From Yanghanlia sp047501535 (GTDB lineage: Bacteria > Pseudomonadota > Gammaproteobacteria > Burkholderiales > Burkholderiaceae_B): a stretch of DNA of 64,000 nt. The DNA lies in contig NZ_JAZDRJ010000001.1 in NCBI RefSeq assembly GCF_047501535.1, positions 333,289 to 397,288 of the forward strand, read 5' to 3'. The notes under the pieces are model-generated. The model saw only the letters and a list, made by a program, of their open reading frames with translations. It ran no database searches and was not told where the DNA came from. The position numbers were made by a program, and so were the translations under genes. Positions 55,689 through 63,873 of this stretch are shown one piece after another (the first letter of the stretch is position 1; every line of letters starts with the position of its first letter).

Positions 55689-56027
55689 ATGCTGACGCGG
55701 TTGCCCAGTGCTTCTACCGCCTTTATGCTGTACAGCCGCAGGGCGGTTTCCGTCTTAGGCGTAGTTGTCGATCGCAAGCGTTACATGCATGAAGTATTCG
55801 AATGGGCTGGGCTTGGACAAACTACGATCGAATATGAAAGGCAGCCGCGCATAGCGGGTTCATCTACTTGGAGCTTTGTAGAACTTCTGGGATATTCACC
55901 CCGGTGTTTGTCAACAAAGATGTCGGCTTTGTCATACAACGTAATGACCCCACTGTCCCGTTGGTGTACCTATCGAAACCTCCATTCTCAGCACAATTCT
56001 ATTCAGGTGGGCACGTTATGGGGCTAG
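55689..56027 (+). pseudogene. Decayed GtrB-like glycosyltransferase fragment
   Basis: The frame contains YSRRAVSVLGVVVDRKRYMH, then EVFEWAGLGQTTIEYERQPR and IAGSSTWSFVEL, the C-terminal signature of GtrB/DPM1-type family 2 glycosyltransferases, which end in RMKYLGG-like, G(F/L)RQT and YxRxxRxAGxSKW motifs. The catalytic N-terminal half is missing and the membrane anchor that should follow is scrambled. The fragment follows a 100-base gap after the DUF2061 promoter region. It is probably left over from an O-antigen or arabinose-modification gene. No flippase gene is near. Confidence 0.7.
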
Positions 56028-56038
56028 TGCTGCCTGAC

Positions 56039-56064
56039 TGATGTGGATATATTCGTCCACATCA
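56039..56064. repeat. 9-bp inverted repeat
   Basis: TGATGTGGA (56039-56047) and TCCACATCA (56056-56064) form a perfect stem just after the glycosyltransferase remnant. It may be the remnant's old terminator. The rest of 56028-56223 shows no gene. Confidence 0.5.
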
Positions 56065-56223
56065 GGCAAACGATTCAAAACGTCGGGGGCGATCTGTGCG
56101 GACGGGGTGCGAATTGGATAAGTTTCCATGCTCCTGGCCGCGCGGTAGGCTCGACGCGTCGCCAAAATATCCTCAATGTAATAGTATGTTGCATATTGAT
56201 GGCTCGCCAACGACATCCCAACT

Positions 56224-56649
56224 ATGCCTGATCGACGCACGGTATTGTTTGCAGGCCTTGCAGCAGCTTCGGTCTGCCTGCCTCTTCGCCTGCAAGCGCG
56301 GGAGAGATTTTCTCTTGACGATTTCATCGCACTCTCGTCCAGACTCACAGGCGCCCCAGTCGCAGCACTTGATCGTGAGGCGGCACGCATCATGTACGAG
56401 GCCTTCGATAAGCGCGGCTTGCTGCCGGATATCGCCACGCTAGCCCGGCAGACTCATCCCCAGGACGCGCGATCACAGTTTGAAGATGAAATCGTCGCCG
56501 CATGGTATTCAGGCGTCTGTCAATCGGTACATGGCCCGGTAGTGGCTGCCTATACTTCGGCGCTCATCTGGACTACCACATCATTCTTGCACCCGCCGGG
56601 TACGTGTGGCGGGCCGACCGGCTATTGGGGCGACCCACCCACTGTTTAA
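56224..56649 (+). CDS. Small (Tat-exported) subunit of an FAD sugar/alcohol dehydrogenase
   Basis: A 141-residue protein beginning MPDRRTVLFAGLAAASVCLP, a Tat-like signal, with a helical remainder ending in FLHPPGTCGGPTGYWGDPP. It matches the small subunits of three-subunit FAD dehydrogenases (sorbitol, fructose or glucose dehydrogenase types) that escort the GMC subunit to the periplasm. The GMC gene starts 11 bases downstream, confirming the pairing. A cysteine in the tail is conserved in the family, to my recollection. Confidence 0.75.
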   Translation: MPDRRTVLFAGLAAASVCLPLRLQARERFSLDDFIALSSRLTGAPVAALDREAARIMYEAFDKRGLLPDIATLARQTHPQDARSQFEDEIVAAWYSGVCQSVHGPVVAAYTSALIWTTTSFLHPPGTCGGPTGYWGDPPTV

Positions 56650-56660
56650 AGGGCCGTGTC

Positions 56661-58289
56661 ATGTCCTCAACCATTGCTACTGAAGTCGTCGTTATCGGGT
56701 CGGGCGTAGCTGGAGCCCTCATCGCATCCCGGCTGGCCAGTGCCGGTGTGCGTGTTGTCGTTTTAGAAGCGGGCGGCGAAGTGGACCGCGCTACAGCCGT
56801 TCAGACCTTCCATCAGGCGTTGGTTAAGGTTCCCGAATGTGCCTATCCGCCAGTTCCCGAAGCAATGCATCCGGTCACTGACCGGTTGACGCAATGGTAT
56901 CGCCAATCCGGTCCAGAACAATTCAAGAGTACTTACCTCAAGGTATTGGGCGGCACAACCTGGCATTGGCTGGGGTCGTGTCCGAGACTGCTCCCGTCTG
57001 ATTTTCGGCTTAGGACGCAGTTTGGCCGCGGCGTGGACTGGCCAATTTCCTACGACACCCTGGAACCCTATTATCTCCAAGCGGAAAGTGAGCTTGGCGT
57101 CGCGGGCGACTCCGAGGAACCGCTGGGTTCGCCGCGCGGTGGTCCTTATCCCATGCCTCGCATCCCGCCTACCTGGCTGGACAAGGTCGTCGCACGGGCG
57201 CTAGAAGGCAGCCGATTCGAAGTCCGCTCCACGCCGCAAGCCCGTAATTCCGTCTTCCGTGACCAGCGTATTGCCTGCTGCGGCAGTTCCAGTTGTATTC
57301 CCGTCTGTCCGGTCCAGGCAAAGTACGACGCCACCGTTCACCTGAAACGGGCCGTCGCTGCCGGCGTCTCGGTGCTGACTCGCTCGCCCGCGGTGCGCCT
57401 GGAGTTGTCGCCGGAAGGCGAGATTGCCGCCGTGCGCTACCGGCGTTGGGATCAAACCGAAGGTGTCATACAGGCCAAAATTTTCGTGGTCGCCTGCAAT
57501 GCGATCGAGACGCCGCGCTTATTGCTTGCCTCACGCTCCGCAACACTGCCTGATGGCATCGCCAATCGCTCGGATCAGGTCGGCCGCAACCTCATGGACC
57601 ACCCTATACAGCTATCGTGGGCGTTGACGGACGTACCGGTATACCCCTACCGGGGGCCGGGCTCCACATCTGGTATCGAAAATCTGCGCGATGGCGAATT
57701 CCGTAAAACACACAGCGCGGTACGTATAGAAATCGGCAATGACGGGTGGTCGTGGCCGACTGGGGCGCCGATTTCCACCGCAACCGATTTGGCCAAACAA
57801 GGCTTGCGGGGTAAAGAGATGGCTGACGCGTTGGCGGCAATGACATCCCATCACATTCGTCTGGCTTCGCTCACTGAACAGGAGCCCGACCCTGAAAACC
57901 GCATAAGCCTGGACCCGCACGAACACGATATGTATGGTGTGCCCTTACCGAATATCCGGTATCGACTCAGCGATTATGTTACCGAGGGAATGGCATGGGC
58001 TCGGAAGCTCCACAACGAAATTTTCCAAAAGTTGAACGCAACGCAAATCAGTCACGCGCCCGAGTTCTTCGGTGCGGGCCATATTCTGGGGACAACCCGT
58101 ATGGGTACGGATCCCGAAAGGTCTGTGGTGGATCCGCAGCTGCGCAGCCACGACCACTTTAATCTGTTTATCGCTGGTGGTAGCGTCTTTCCTACCGTTG
58201 GAACGGCAAACCCGACCTTGACCATTGCTGCACTAAGCTTACGCGCAGCGGAAGCTATCCAGCAGCAACTGGCTGAAATGCCGGAGTAA
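56661..58289 (+). CDS. GMC-family large subunit of an FAD sugar/alcohol dehydrogenase
   Basis: A 542-residue GMC oxidoreductase. FAD fold VVIGSGVAGALIASRLASAG at about 10-30, GMC loop KVLGGTTWHWLGSCPRL near 100, and the C-terminal catalytic zone HILGTTRMGTDPERSVVDP then VFPTVGTANPTLTIAALSL with the active-site His and Asn. A cysteine cluster CCGSSSCIPVCP near 215 is the extra 3Fe-4S-like or relay motif of the periplasmic multi-subunit group. The dedicated cytochrome c subunit that normally follows is not present, so electrons must leave by another path. Confidence 0.85.
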   Translation: MSSTIATEVVVIGSGVAGALIASRLASAGVRVVVLEAGGEVDRATAVQTFHQALVKVPECAYPPVPEAMHPVTDRLTQWYRQSGPEQFKSTYLKVLGGTTWHWLGSCPRLLPSDFRLRTQFGRGVDWPISYDTLEPYYLQAESELGVAGDSEEPLGSPRGGPYPMPRIPPTWLDKVVARALEGSRFEVRSTPQARNSVFRDQRIACCGSSSCIPVCPVQAKYDATVHLKRAVAAGVSVLTRSPAVRLELSPEGEIAAVRYRRWDQTEGVIQAKIFVVACNAIETPRLLLASRSATLPDGIANRSDQVGRNLMDHPIQLSWALTDVPVYPYRGPGSTSGIENLRDGEFRKTHSAVRIEIGNDGWSWPTGAPISTATDLAKQGLRGKEMADALAAMTSHHIRLASLTEQEPDPENRISLDPHEHDMYGVPLPNIRYRLSDYVTEGMAWARKLHNEIFQKLNATQISHAPEFFGAGHILGTTRMGTDPERSVVDPQLRSHDHFNLFIAGGSVFPTVGTANPTLTIAALSLRAAEAIQQQLAEMPE

Positions 58290-58324
58290 CGGCCAGCAGC
58301 AGGCGGACAGTGTCCGCGTAAGTT

Positions 58325-59080
58325 TTATCCATGAGGTTTCAGGCTCAGTAAACTGCCATCGGGAAGCCGGCTCATCCAGCGTTTGTTGCTACCCGTGTGT
58401 ATCGAGTAGCGTGTTAGCAAATCATCGACATCCACCACTCCTGTCTCTCGCGCCCAGGTAAGGAAAAGACGAACGGTTTTGATGCTGGTGCAGCACGCCA
58501 GCAGCTGGCCGAGCAGTTCCTTGCGAGGTGAGCGCAGGCCGTCAAAAAGATTGCGTGCTTCTTCCAGGCTTTGTTTGGTTCCGGCGTCGTACAGCATTTC
58601 CAGTACGGCGCGTTCGGCGACAGCTACACAGAGGTGATCCGGTAAACCGGGAGGGGTTCCCAATGTTTTGGTGGGCAAGCTGTTGTCCGGCCAGTTGAAT
58701 AGGCTTGCATAGACATACCGGGCCGGAAAACGCGACGTGAACCAGGTGGGCAGGGTATAACGGGTGTCGCCCCACAGCACCAGCGTGTCGCGGCCCAGAT
58801 TGTGCCTGATACCGTGCAGCGTCAGCGCGCTTTTCCCCCCGACATGTAGTCCCTTTACGTGTCGCTGAAGAAACAGCAATGCGCCATAGACATCAAAGTC
58901 GTCATTGGGGAAGGCGTAGACGCCTTGAGCCAGACGCACGAGCCACCCGTTCTTGGCATAGTCGGCAGCCAGTTTGGGAGACACACCGAGTTCCCCCAGG
59001 GTGCTGAGGTCAAACGGTGCCCCGCGCGGGAGGTCAGATTGCACACGTTTGATTAGATTGTGTCGTGAATTTCCTGTCAT
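58325..59080 (-). CDS. AbiEi-type antitoxin-like protein, orphan
   Basis: A 251-residue protein with an N-terminal winged-helix part (FDLSTLGELGVSPKLAADYA KNGWLVRLAQGVYAFP region) and the AbiEi core VGGKSALTLHGIRHNLGRDT; C-terminal LLACCTSIKTVRLFLTWARE. These are features of type IV toxin-antitoxin repressors of the AbiE system. In AbiE the nucleotidyltransferase toxin AbiEii follows the antitoxin, but downstream here is only the end of the oppositely oriented GMC gene. Thus the antitoxin stands alone, as a remnant, a solitary regulator, or an anti-addiction protein. Confidence 0.78.
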   Translation of the reverse strand: MTGNSRHNLIKRVQSDLPRGAPFDLSTLGELGVSPKLAADYAKNGWLVRLAQGVYAFPNDDFDVYGALLFLQRHVKGLHVGGKSALTLHGIRHNLGRDTLVLWGDTRYTLPTWFTSRFPARYVYASLFNWPDNSLPTKTLGTPPGLPDHLCVAVAERAVLEMLYDAGTKQSLEEARNLFDGLRSPRKELLGQLLACCTSIKTVRLFLTWARETGVVDVDDLLTRYSIHTGSNKRWMSRLPDGSLLSLKPHG

Positions 59081-59376
59081 GAGTTAAAGTTAACACGAAA
59101 TTCAATCGTTGTGTGTGTGAGAATGACAGGTGTACCTTTTTTGAGAAGATCTGGATTATGCGCGTTTTGATTGGATGTCGGTGTGTTTTTAACGCTTAGC
59201 GTTAAAAGTGATTCCGAATCTAATCGATTCCCCCGGTAGGCACGGCATACACACTGTACACGGAGCTGTGAGCGGCACACCCGGAAATAAAAAAATCAGC
59301 TGCGACGGGTTACCCCTGTCTAGTGAATGCCCGTCCCTCGTTTATGGAGTACAGCCCCGGGTTGCACCAAGCAATA

Positions 59377-59413
59377 GAAAAAGCCCCTGATCTCTAATGA
59401 AATCAAGGGCTTA
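59377..59413 (-). terminator. Rho-independent terminator after a tRNA-Phe 3' end
   Basis: On the minus strand AAGCCCTTGAT (59413-59403) pairs with ATCAGGGGCTT (59391-59381), followed by TTTTTCT. It starts nine bases after the CCA of the tRNA fragment, as in intact tRNA genes. The rest of 59081-59376 shows no gene. Confidence 0.8.
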
Positions 59414-59421
59414 GAATCCTT

Positions 59422-59441
59422 GGTGGCCTGGGGCGGAATCT
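59422..59441 (-). other. tRNA-Phe 3'-end fragment, probable attachment-site core
   Basis: Read on the minus strand, GATTCCGCCCCAGGCCACCA is the T-loop end, T-stem, acceptor 3' strand, discriminator A and CCA of tRNA-Phe as I know it from related bacteria. The bases upstream (higher coordinates) do not continue as tRNA. Together with the terminator it looks like the duplicated end left when an integrase inserts an element into a tRNA 3' end. Confidence 0.75.
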
Positions 59442-59747
59442 AATTGGCGCTGCGAAAGGCCCGTATTCGTTCACATCTCACCGCATACTTGAACTAGAGG
59501 GTACAACGTGGGGTACAAGTGCAAAAAAGCAACAAAACCAGTCCGTGGTTCGATTCCTTTGAATTTGGTAGTTGCCGGCGCCGACCAGAATAGCAGCGTG
59601 TGTCATTTCGGGTCTGAGAATGCTCACGGTATAACCCTCCGTCCGGAATTTGTAGTCGTTCTGCGGACAGAGGTATGAATTATTTGACCGGCAAACAGGA
59701 TCAGGTCTAACTGATAAGTGCTTTGTTGCGTTGACCGGTTGAATACA

Positions 59748-59867
59748 CACACTCACTCCCAACCGCTCAGCAACATCGGTCACTCTGTGCCCACGCTCAG
59801 TCACCTGGCGAACGGCTTCGATCTTGAATTCTTCGGTAAATCGCTTCGGTTGTGCGCTCATGCTCAT
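59748..59867 (-). pseudogene. Truncated IS3-family OrfA
   Basis: The frame begins MSMSAQPKRFTEEFKIEAVR then QVTERGHRVTDVAERLGVS, the N-terminal helix-turn-helix of IS3-family OrfA transposase subunits, and then runs into unrelated sequence. The presumed element tip TAGACACC lies at 59909-59902. The remaining OrfA, all of OrfB and the other end are missing. Sequence 59450-59747 between this and the tRNA fragment shows no recognisable gene. Confidence 0.75.
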
Positions 59868-59941
59868 GACACCTCCAGATATCCTCATTATGAGGCAAAT
59901 GGGTGTCTAGGGTAGCCGGGCCGATTCAGAACATTACGTTA

Positions 59942-60250
59942 ATGCCCCGGCCCTGGGATATCTTTCCCGATATGGTTGCCGTTCAGACTCCCGTTTTATG
60001 GCATGAAGGGCTTCCTGCGTCGGCACCGGCCATATCCCTCATGCTCGCCTCCCTTGCCTGGAAGCATGTTGGGCATCAAGCGAGGCGGTGGCTGACCGTA
60101 TATGCAGCAGCCGGTTGCGGATTGAGTGTCGTTTCAGGTGTGAATTGGCCCGTGGAAATTGCAGCCGGTGCGCTTGTCGGCTGGGTCGGTGCCAAAATCG
60201 GCGAATGGTATTTGGCTTTTACTCGGCGTGTCATCGCGCGTACGCTTTAA
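59942..60250 (+). pseudogene. PAP2-family phosphatase fragment
   Basis: About 100 residues starting MPRPWDIFPDMVAVQTP. The tail reads LSVVSGVNWPVEIAAGALVG, where active PAP2 enzymes have SGVHWPSDVLAG, and the preceding LPASAPAISLMLAS stands where FPSDHA-like residues are expected. So the catalytic His residues are lost. The 5' part has been cut off at the IS3 tip near 59909. It is likely a remnant of an undecaprenyl-pyrophosphate phosphatase or lipid phosphatase. Confidence 0.6.
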
Positions 60251-60389
60251 AAGTCTAGCGAATAAGTAGTAGTTGCTAGGCGGCTTAGCTACTACGGATA
60301 GCTGATGATCCTGGCTGTGCCTGGGCGCCGTCGCGTGACGGCACGACATCAGGCGCTCGCCGCTCGCCAGTGTTCCGAGCGCTAGGATG

Positions 60390-60638
60390 CTAGTCTGAGC
60401 TTGTCCACTTGGCGACGACATGGGCAGCTGGCATAACAGTGCTTTCTTGTTCGCCTCCACGTGTTGCAGGCGTCGGCTTGTGGTGCACGCAAATGACGGT
60501 CATGTAATGCACGTTATCGTTATAATGGGCGGCAATCCGGTCTCCCGGGGAGGGAAGCGCGACGAAGGTGTAATCGCCCCAGTCCTGCGAGGCATCATGT
60601 ATTGATCCACGTTCGACAAGCAATTTGGCGGTGATCAT
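60390..60638 (-). CDS. Unknown 82-aa protein divergent from trkA
   Basis: ATG 60638 follows GAGAGGG by about eight bases. The product (MITAKLLVERGSIHDASQDW ...) has a small beta-rich core with VALPSPGDRIAAHYNDNVHY and VICVHHKPTPA and no signal peptide. I do not recognise it. A frame extends to 60812 but lacks a better start and overlaps trkA. Its position, 113 bases from the trkA start and divergent, may mean shared regulation. The 139-base gap to the PAP2 remnant holds the hairpins GTAGTAG/CTACTAC (about 60268-60293) and GCCGTC/GACGGC. Confidence 0.55.
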   Translation of the reverse strand: MITAKLLVERGSIHDASQDWGDYTFVALPSPGDRIAAHYNDNVHYMTVICVHHKPTPATRGGEQESTVMPAAHVVAKWTSSD

Positions 60639-60751
60639 GTGTGTTGCCCTCTCTGATGAGCTTGGAACCTCAAAAAAATGAACCCTATTATCGCGCGTAT
60701 CTGTCTCGATCAGTGGGCTGATTTCTACAAAGACATATAAAACGAACTTCG

Positions 60752-62137
60752 ATGAGAGTGATTGTTTGCGGCGCTGGTCAAGTGGGAACCACCATAGCGA
60801 AGCATCTCGCATCGGAAGGAATCAGCGTAACGGTCATCGATGTGGATTCACAGCTAATCCGTCGGATTGACGAAAGCTATGATGTGCGGGGTGTTGTGGG
60901 TCACGCGTCGTACCCCGCTACTCTGAAGAAAGCGGGTGCTCGAGACACCGACATGCTGATCGCGGTCACACGGTCAGATGAGGTGAACATGGTGGCTTGC
61001 CAGGTCGCGTATTCTCTGTTCGGAATCAAAAGACGGGTAGCTAGGATTCGCCACACCGGCTATCTGGGCCATGATATTTCCGGACTATATTCTGCGGATC
61101 ACCTTCCCGTGGATATTATTATTTCACCGGAAATCGAGATCGCCGAGGGTATCGCGTGGCGCTTGCGCACGCCTGGCGCATTTGAGATGGTTCCCATGGC
61201 CGGGGGCCTAGTGGAGTTACTTGGAATACATGCTGATGCCAGGAATAGCGTCGTAATGGGAGAGCGCGTCGGCGATATTCGGCAAATGCGACAATTTGAA
61301 GGGGTGTCGATCATCGCCTGCGTACGGAAGGGCCGCAGTTTCGTTCCGGATGATCATGACAGGATAGAAATCGACGATGACGTTTACGCCATCGTTCGGG
61401 CGGACTGCGCAGACGAAGTTATGGCTGCGTTCGGTCATCGTGAGCGGGAGGCTAGAAATCTCGTTGTCGTCGGCGGGGGTAATGTCGGCCTGCATCTGGT
61501 GAAGAAAATACGGGAATCGTCGCGCAATGTGAACATCAAGATTATTGAGCAGAGTCTTGAGCGCGCGAGACTGATCTCCGACGAACTAGGGGCTGGGGTC
61601 ATCGTATTGCACGGAGATGCTTTGGATCGTGACATGCTTGATGAGGCCCAAATCGGGCTTGCGGAGACCATTGTCGCCGTGACCAACGATGACGAAACGA
61701 ATATCTTCGCGTCCGTTCTGGCGAAGCAAGCAGGCTGTAAGCGAGCAATTACTTTGATCAATAAACGTAATTACGAAGCGCTCACGCCTTCCCTAGGTAT
61801 CGACGCCGTTGTCAGCCCCAGTGCAGTCACGATTTCCACGGTTTTAAGACATGTTCGTCGAGGATCAATCGCTGCGCTTCATACGCTTAAAGAAGATTTC
61901 GGAGAGGTTATTGAAGCCGAATTAACCTCCGAATCCAGGCTTGTACGTCGGCCAATTGGCGAATTGGGTCTGCCTCCCGGTATGAAAATCGGGGCGGTGG
62001 TTCGAGACGGGCAGGTGATTATTCCCCAGGCTACGACGCAACTGCTCGTTGGTGACCATATCGTGGCGCTCGTTACCTATAGTTATCTCCGGCTAGTAGA
62101 AGCTCTGTTGGGGACGCAGAGAGAACGAATTGGCTGA
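60752..62137 (+). CDS. trkA: Trk potassium uptake regulatory subunit TrkA
   Basis: A 461-residue cytosolic NAD-binding subunit of the Trk K+ channel, made of two RCK repeats. RCK-N 1 begins MRVIVCGAGQVGTTIAKHLA; the second is NLVVVGGGNVGLHLVKKIRE at about 232. Each is followed by an RCK-C (TrkA-C) module; ELGLPPGMKIGAVVRDGQ marks the last. It binds NAD(H)/ATP/ADP to gate TrkH. It overlaps trkH by eight bases. The pair lies inside the presumed tRNA-Phe island, so it is probably a second, acquired copy; the first would be elsewhere. Confidence 0.93.
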   Translation: MRVIVCGAGQVGTTIAKHLASEGISVTVIDVDSQLIRRIDESYDVRGVVGHASYPATLKKAGARDTDMLIAVTRSDEVNMVACQVAYSLFGIKRRVARIRHTGYLGHDISGLYSADHLPVDIIISPEIEIAEGIAWRLRTPGAFEMVPMAGGLVELLGIHADARNSVVMGERVGDIRQMRQFEGVSIIACVRKGRSFVPDDHDRIEIDDDVYAIVRADCADEVMAAFGHREREARNLVVVGGGNVGLHLVKKIRESSRNVNIKIIEQSLERARLISDELGAGVIVLHGDALDRDMLDEAQIGLAETIVAVTNDDETNIFASVLAKQAGCKRAITLINKRNYEALTPSLGIDAVVSPSAVTISTVLRHVRRGSIAALHTLKEDFGEVIEAELTSESRLVRRPIGELGLPPGMKIGAVVRDGQVIIPQATTQLLVGDHIVALVTYSYLRLVEALLGTQRERIG

Positions 62138-63635
62138 GCCGTATCGGCATCTACACTTTACGCATCGGGCTAAATCGACGCCTGGGATAAGGGCTGTACT
62201 TCATCTGGTTGGGCTTGTACTGTTGGCCACTTCCGTGATGATGCTGTTTCCAATGGCTGTCGATATCTACCACGGCAGCAATGAGTGGAGCGCATTTGCT
62301 GTGGCTGCAGTAGCGACCGCAGTGACTGGTGGGGCTCTGGCCCGTGGCACTAGGGGAGCTTTAAAGGCCGGGCTTACCATTCGTCAAGCTTTCACATTGA
62401 CCCCGTTGAGCTGGTTCAGCGTTGCAGCTGCGAGTGCAGTTCCCTTCTATCTTGCAGAGTACGACGATGTCAGTGGGCATGTATCCAATGCAGTCTTTGA
62501 GGCCGTGTCGGGTATCACCACGACAGGGGCCACGGTGCTATCGGGTCTCGATTCCGCACCGCCTGGACTGCTTTTATGGCGAGCCCTTCTACAGTGGATG
62601 GGTGGGGTCGGCATTATTGCAACTGCCATTGCGATTCTTCCAGCCTTGGGAATTGGAGGGATGCAGTTATTTCGTACTGAATCTTCGGATCGCTCAGAAA
62701 AGGCGATGCCTCGTGTGAGGCAGATTGCTCTGACGCTTGGGTCTGTTTATTTGGGGTTGACGGTCCTGGCCGCATTGGTCTACTGGTTCGCAGGTATGCA
62801 TGCCTTCGAGGCAATTGCGCATGCATTGACCTCGGTCGCCACGGGTGGGTACTCGACTTCCGATGCGTCATTTGGGAACTGGGAGAAAAACGGAATCCAA
62901 TGGTTCGCAACGGCGTTCATGCTATCCGGAAGCATCCCGTTTGTTTTGTATGTGCGTTTTATCGCGGGGGAAAGCAAGGCTCTGTGGGATCGGCAAGTCA
63001 AAACGCTGCTCGGCGTTGTAGTCGTGCTGACGTTAGTGGTTGGCGTTTGGTTGATCATCTCGGGACAGTATGGTTTTGAGGCGGCCTTTCGGCACGCTGC
63101 TTTTAATATAGTGTCTGTGATTACAACCACGGGCTATGCGACAGCAGACTACTCACAGTGGGGCAACGCAGCAGTTGGACTTTTTTTCGCTCTTCTTTTT
63201 ATTGGAGGTTGCACAGGTTCCACGTCAGGCGGTATAAAAATATTCAGATTCGAAGTAGTGGCTATCATGCTGAAGACCCACTTCATGCGCTTGCTTTACC
63301 CCAATGGGGTGTTTCCGCGCACCTACGGTAGTCGCATGCTGGATGATGACGTTGTGGGGTCCGTTGTGGCGTTTTTAACGGTTATCTTCTTGTCGTATGC
63401 GGTAGTGACGGTCATCCTCATGGGCTTTGGGCTTGATTTCCTTACTAGTGCCTCTGGCGCTGTAACTGCTCTATCCAATGTGGGGCCAGGGTTAGGAGAC
63501 ATTATTGGGCCGGCTGGCAATTTTTCGACGTTACCTGACGGGGCTAAGTGGGTCTTATCCCTGAGTATGCTTCTTGGCCGTCTTGAGCTATTCACCGTCT
63601 TGATTCTATTTGTTCCGAGGTTCTGGCGGGGGTAG
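62130..63635 (+). CDS. trkH: Trk potassium channel subunit TrkH/TrkG
   Basis: A 501-residue membrane protein of the KtrB/TrkH family with four M1-P-M2-like units. Selectivity filter glycines appear in VSGITTTGATVLSGLDS, SVATGGYSTSDASF, ITTTGYATADYSQWG and ALSNVGPGLGDIIGPAG. The TrkH gating loop GCTGSTSGGIKIFRFEVV is intact. The start is a TTG (62130) inside the trkA end, giving translational coupling. It imports K+ with TrkA. Confidence 0.93.
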   Translation: MAEPYRHLHFTHRAKSTPGIRAVLHLVGLVLLATSVMMLFPMAVDIYHGSNEWSAFAVAAVATAVTGGALARGTRGALKAGLTIRQAFTLTPLSWFSVAAASAVPFYLAEYDDVSGHVSNAVFEAVSGITTTGATVLSGLDSAPPGLLLWRALLQWMGGVGIIATAIAILPALGIGGMQLFRTESSDRSEKAMPRVRQIALTLGSVYLGLTVLAALVYWFAGMHAFEAIAHALTSVATGGYSTSDASFGNWEKNGIQWFATAFMLSGSIPFVLYVRFIAGESKALWDRQVKTLLGVVVVLTLVVGVWLIISGQYGFEAAFRHAAFNIVSVITTTGYATADYSQWGNAAVGLFFALLFIGGCTGSTSGGIKIFRFEVVAIMLKTHFMRLLYPNGVFPRTYGSRMLDDDVVGSVVAFLTVIFLSYAVVTVILMGFGLDFLTSASGAVTALSNVGPGLGDIIGPAGNFSTLPDGAKWVLSLSMLLGRLELFTVLILFVPRFWRG

Positions 63636-63873
63636 CGCTGGACGCGCGATACGAAGCCTCTATGGATCGTCATTTTCCGGCCCAGCTACACATCAAGCCG
63701 TCTGCTTGTCATAGACCGTCGCGGACTTCCCATCCCTGATGTAAAAGACCGCGGCACTCTATGGCTGCCTTGCTTCAGGGGCTCAGGCCATCTCGTTCTC
63801 AATTCCTACGCCGACGACGGTGGGCCGTCTCCGACCCCTGCAGCCTGTGCTGCGCCAACTCTTCGGGTATTCG
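63636..63873. other. No recognisable gene (gap between trkH and IS66 edge)
   Basis: I see no gene. A 20-codon minus-strand frame (FYIRDGKSATVYDKQTA and stop, near 63690-63750) looks like the tail of a lost protein, possibly a transposase, but it is interrupted by stops upstream. No terminator for trkH is evident. Confidence 0.4.

Noticed and set aside
59478..59747. The downstream two-thirds of the minus-strand frame 59478-59888 as protein
   Set aside because: Homology ends after the IS3 OrfA helix-turn-helix; the rest is low-information sequence with no recognisable domain.
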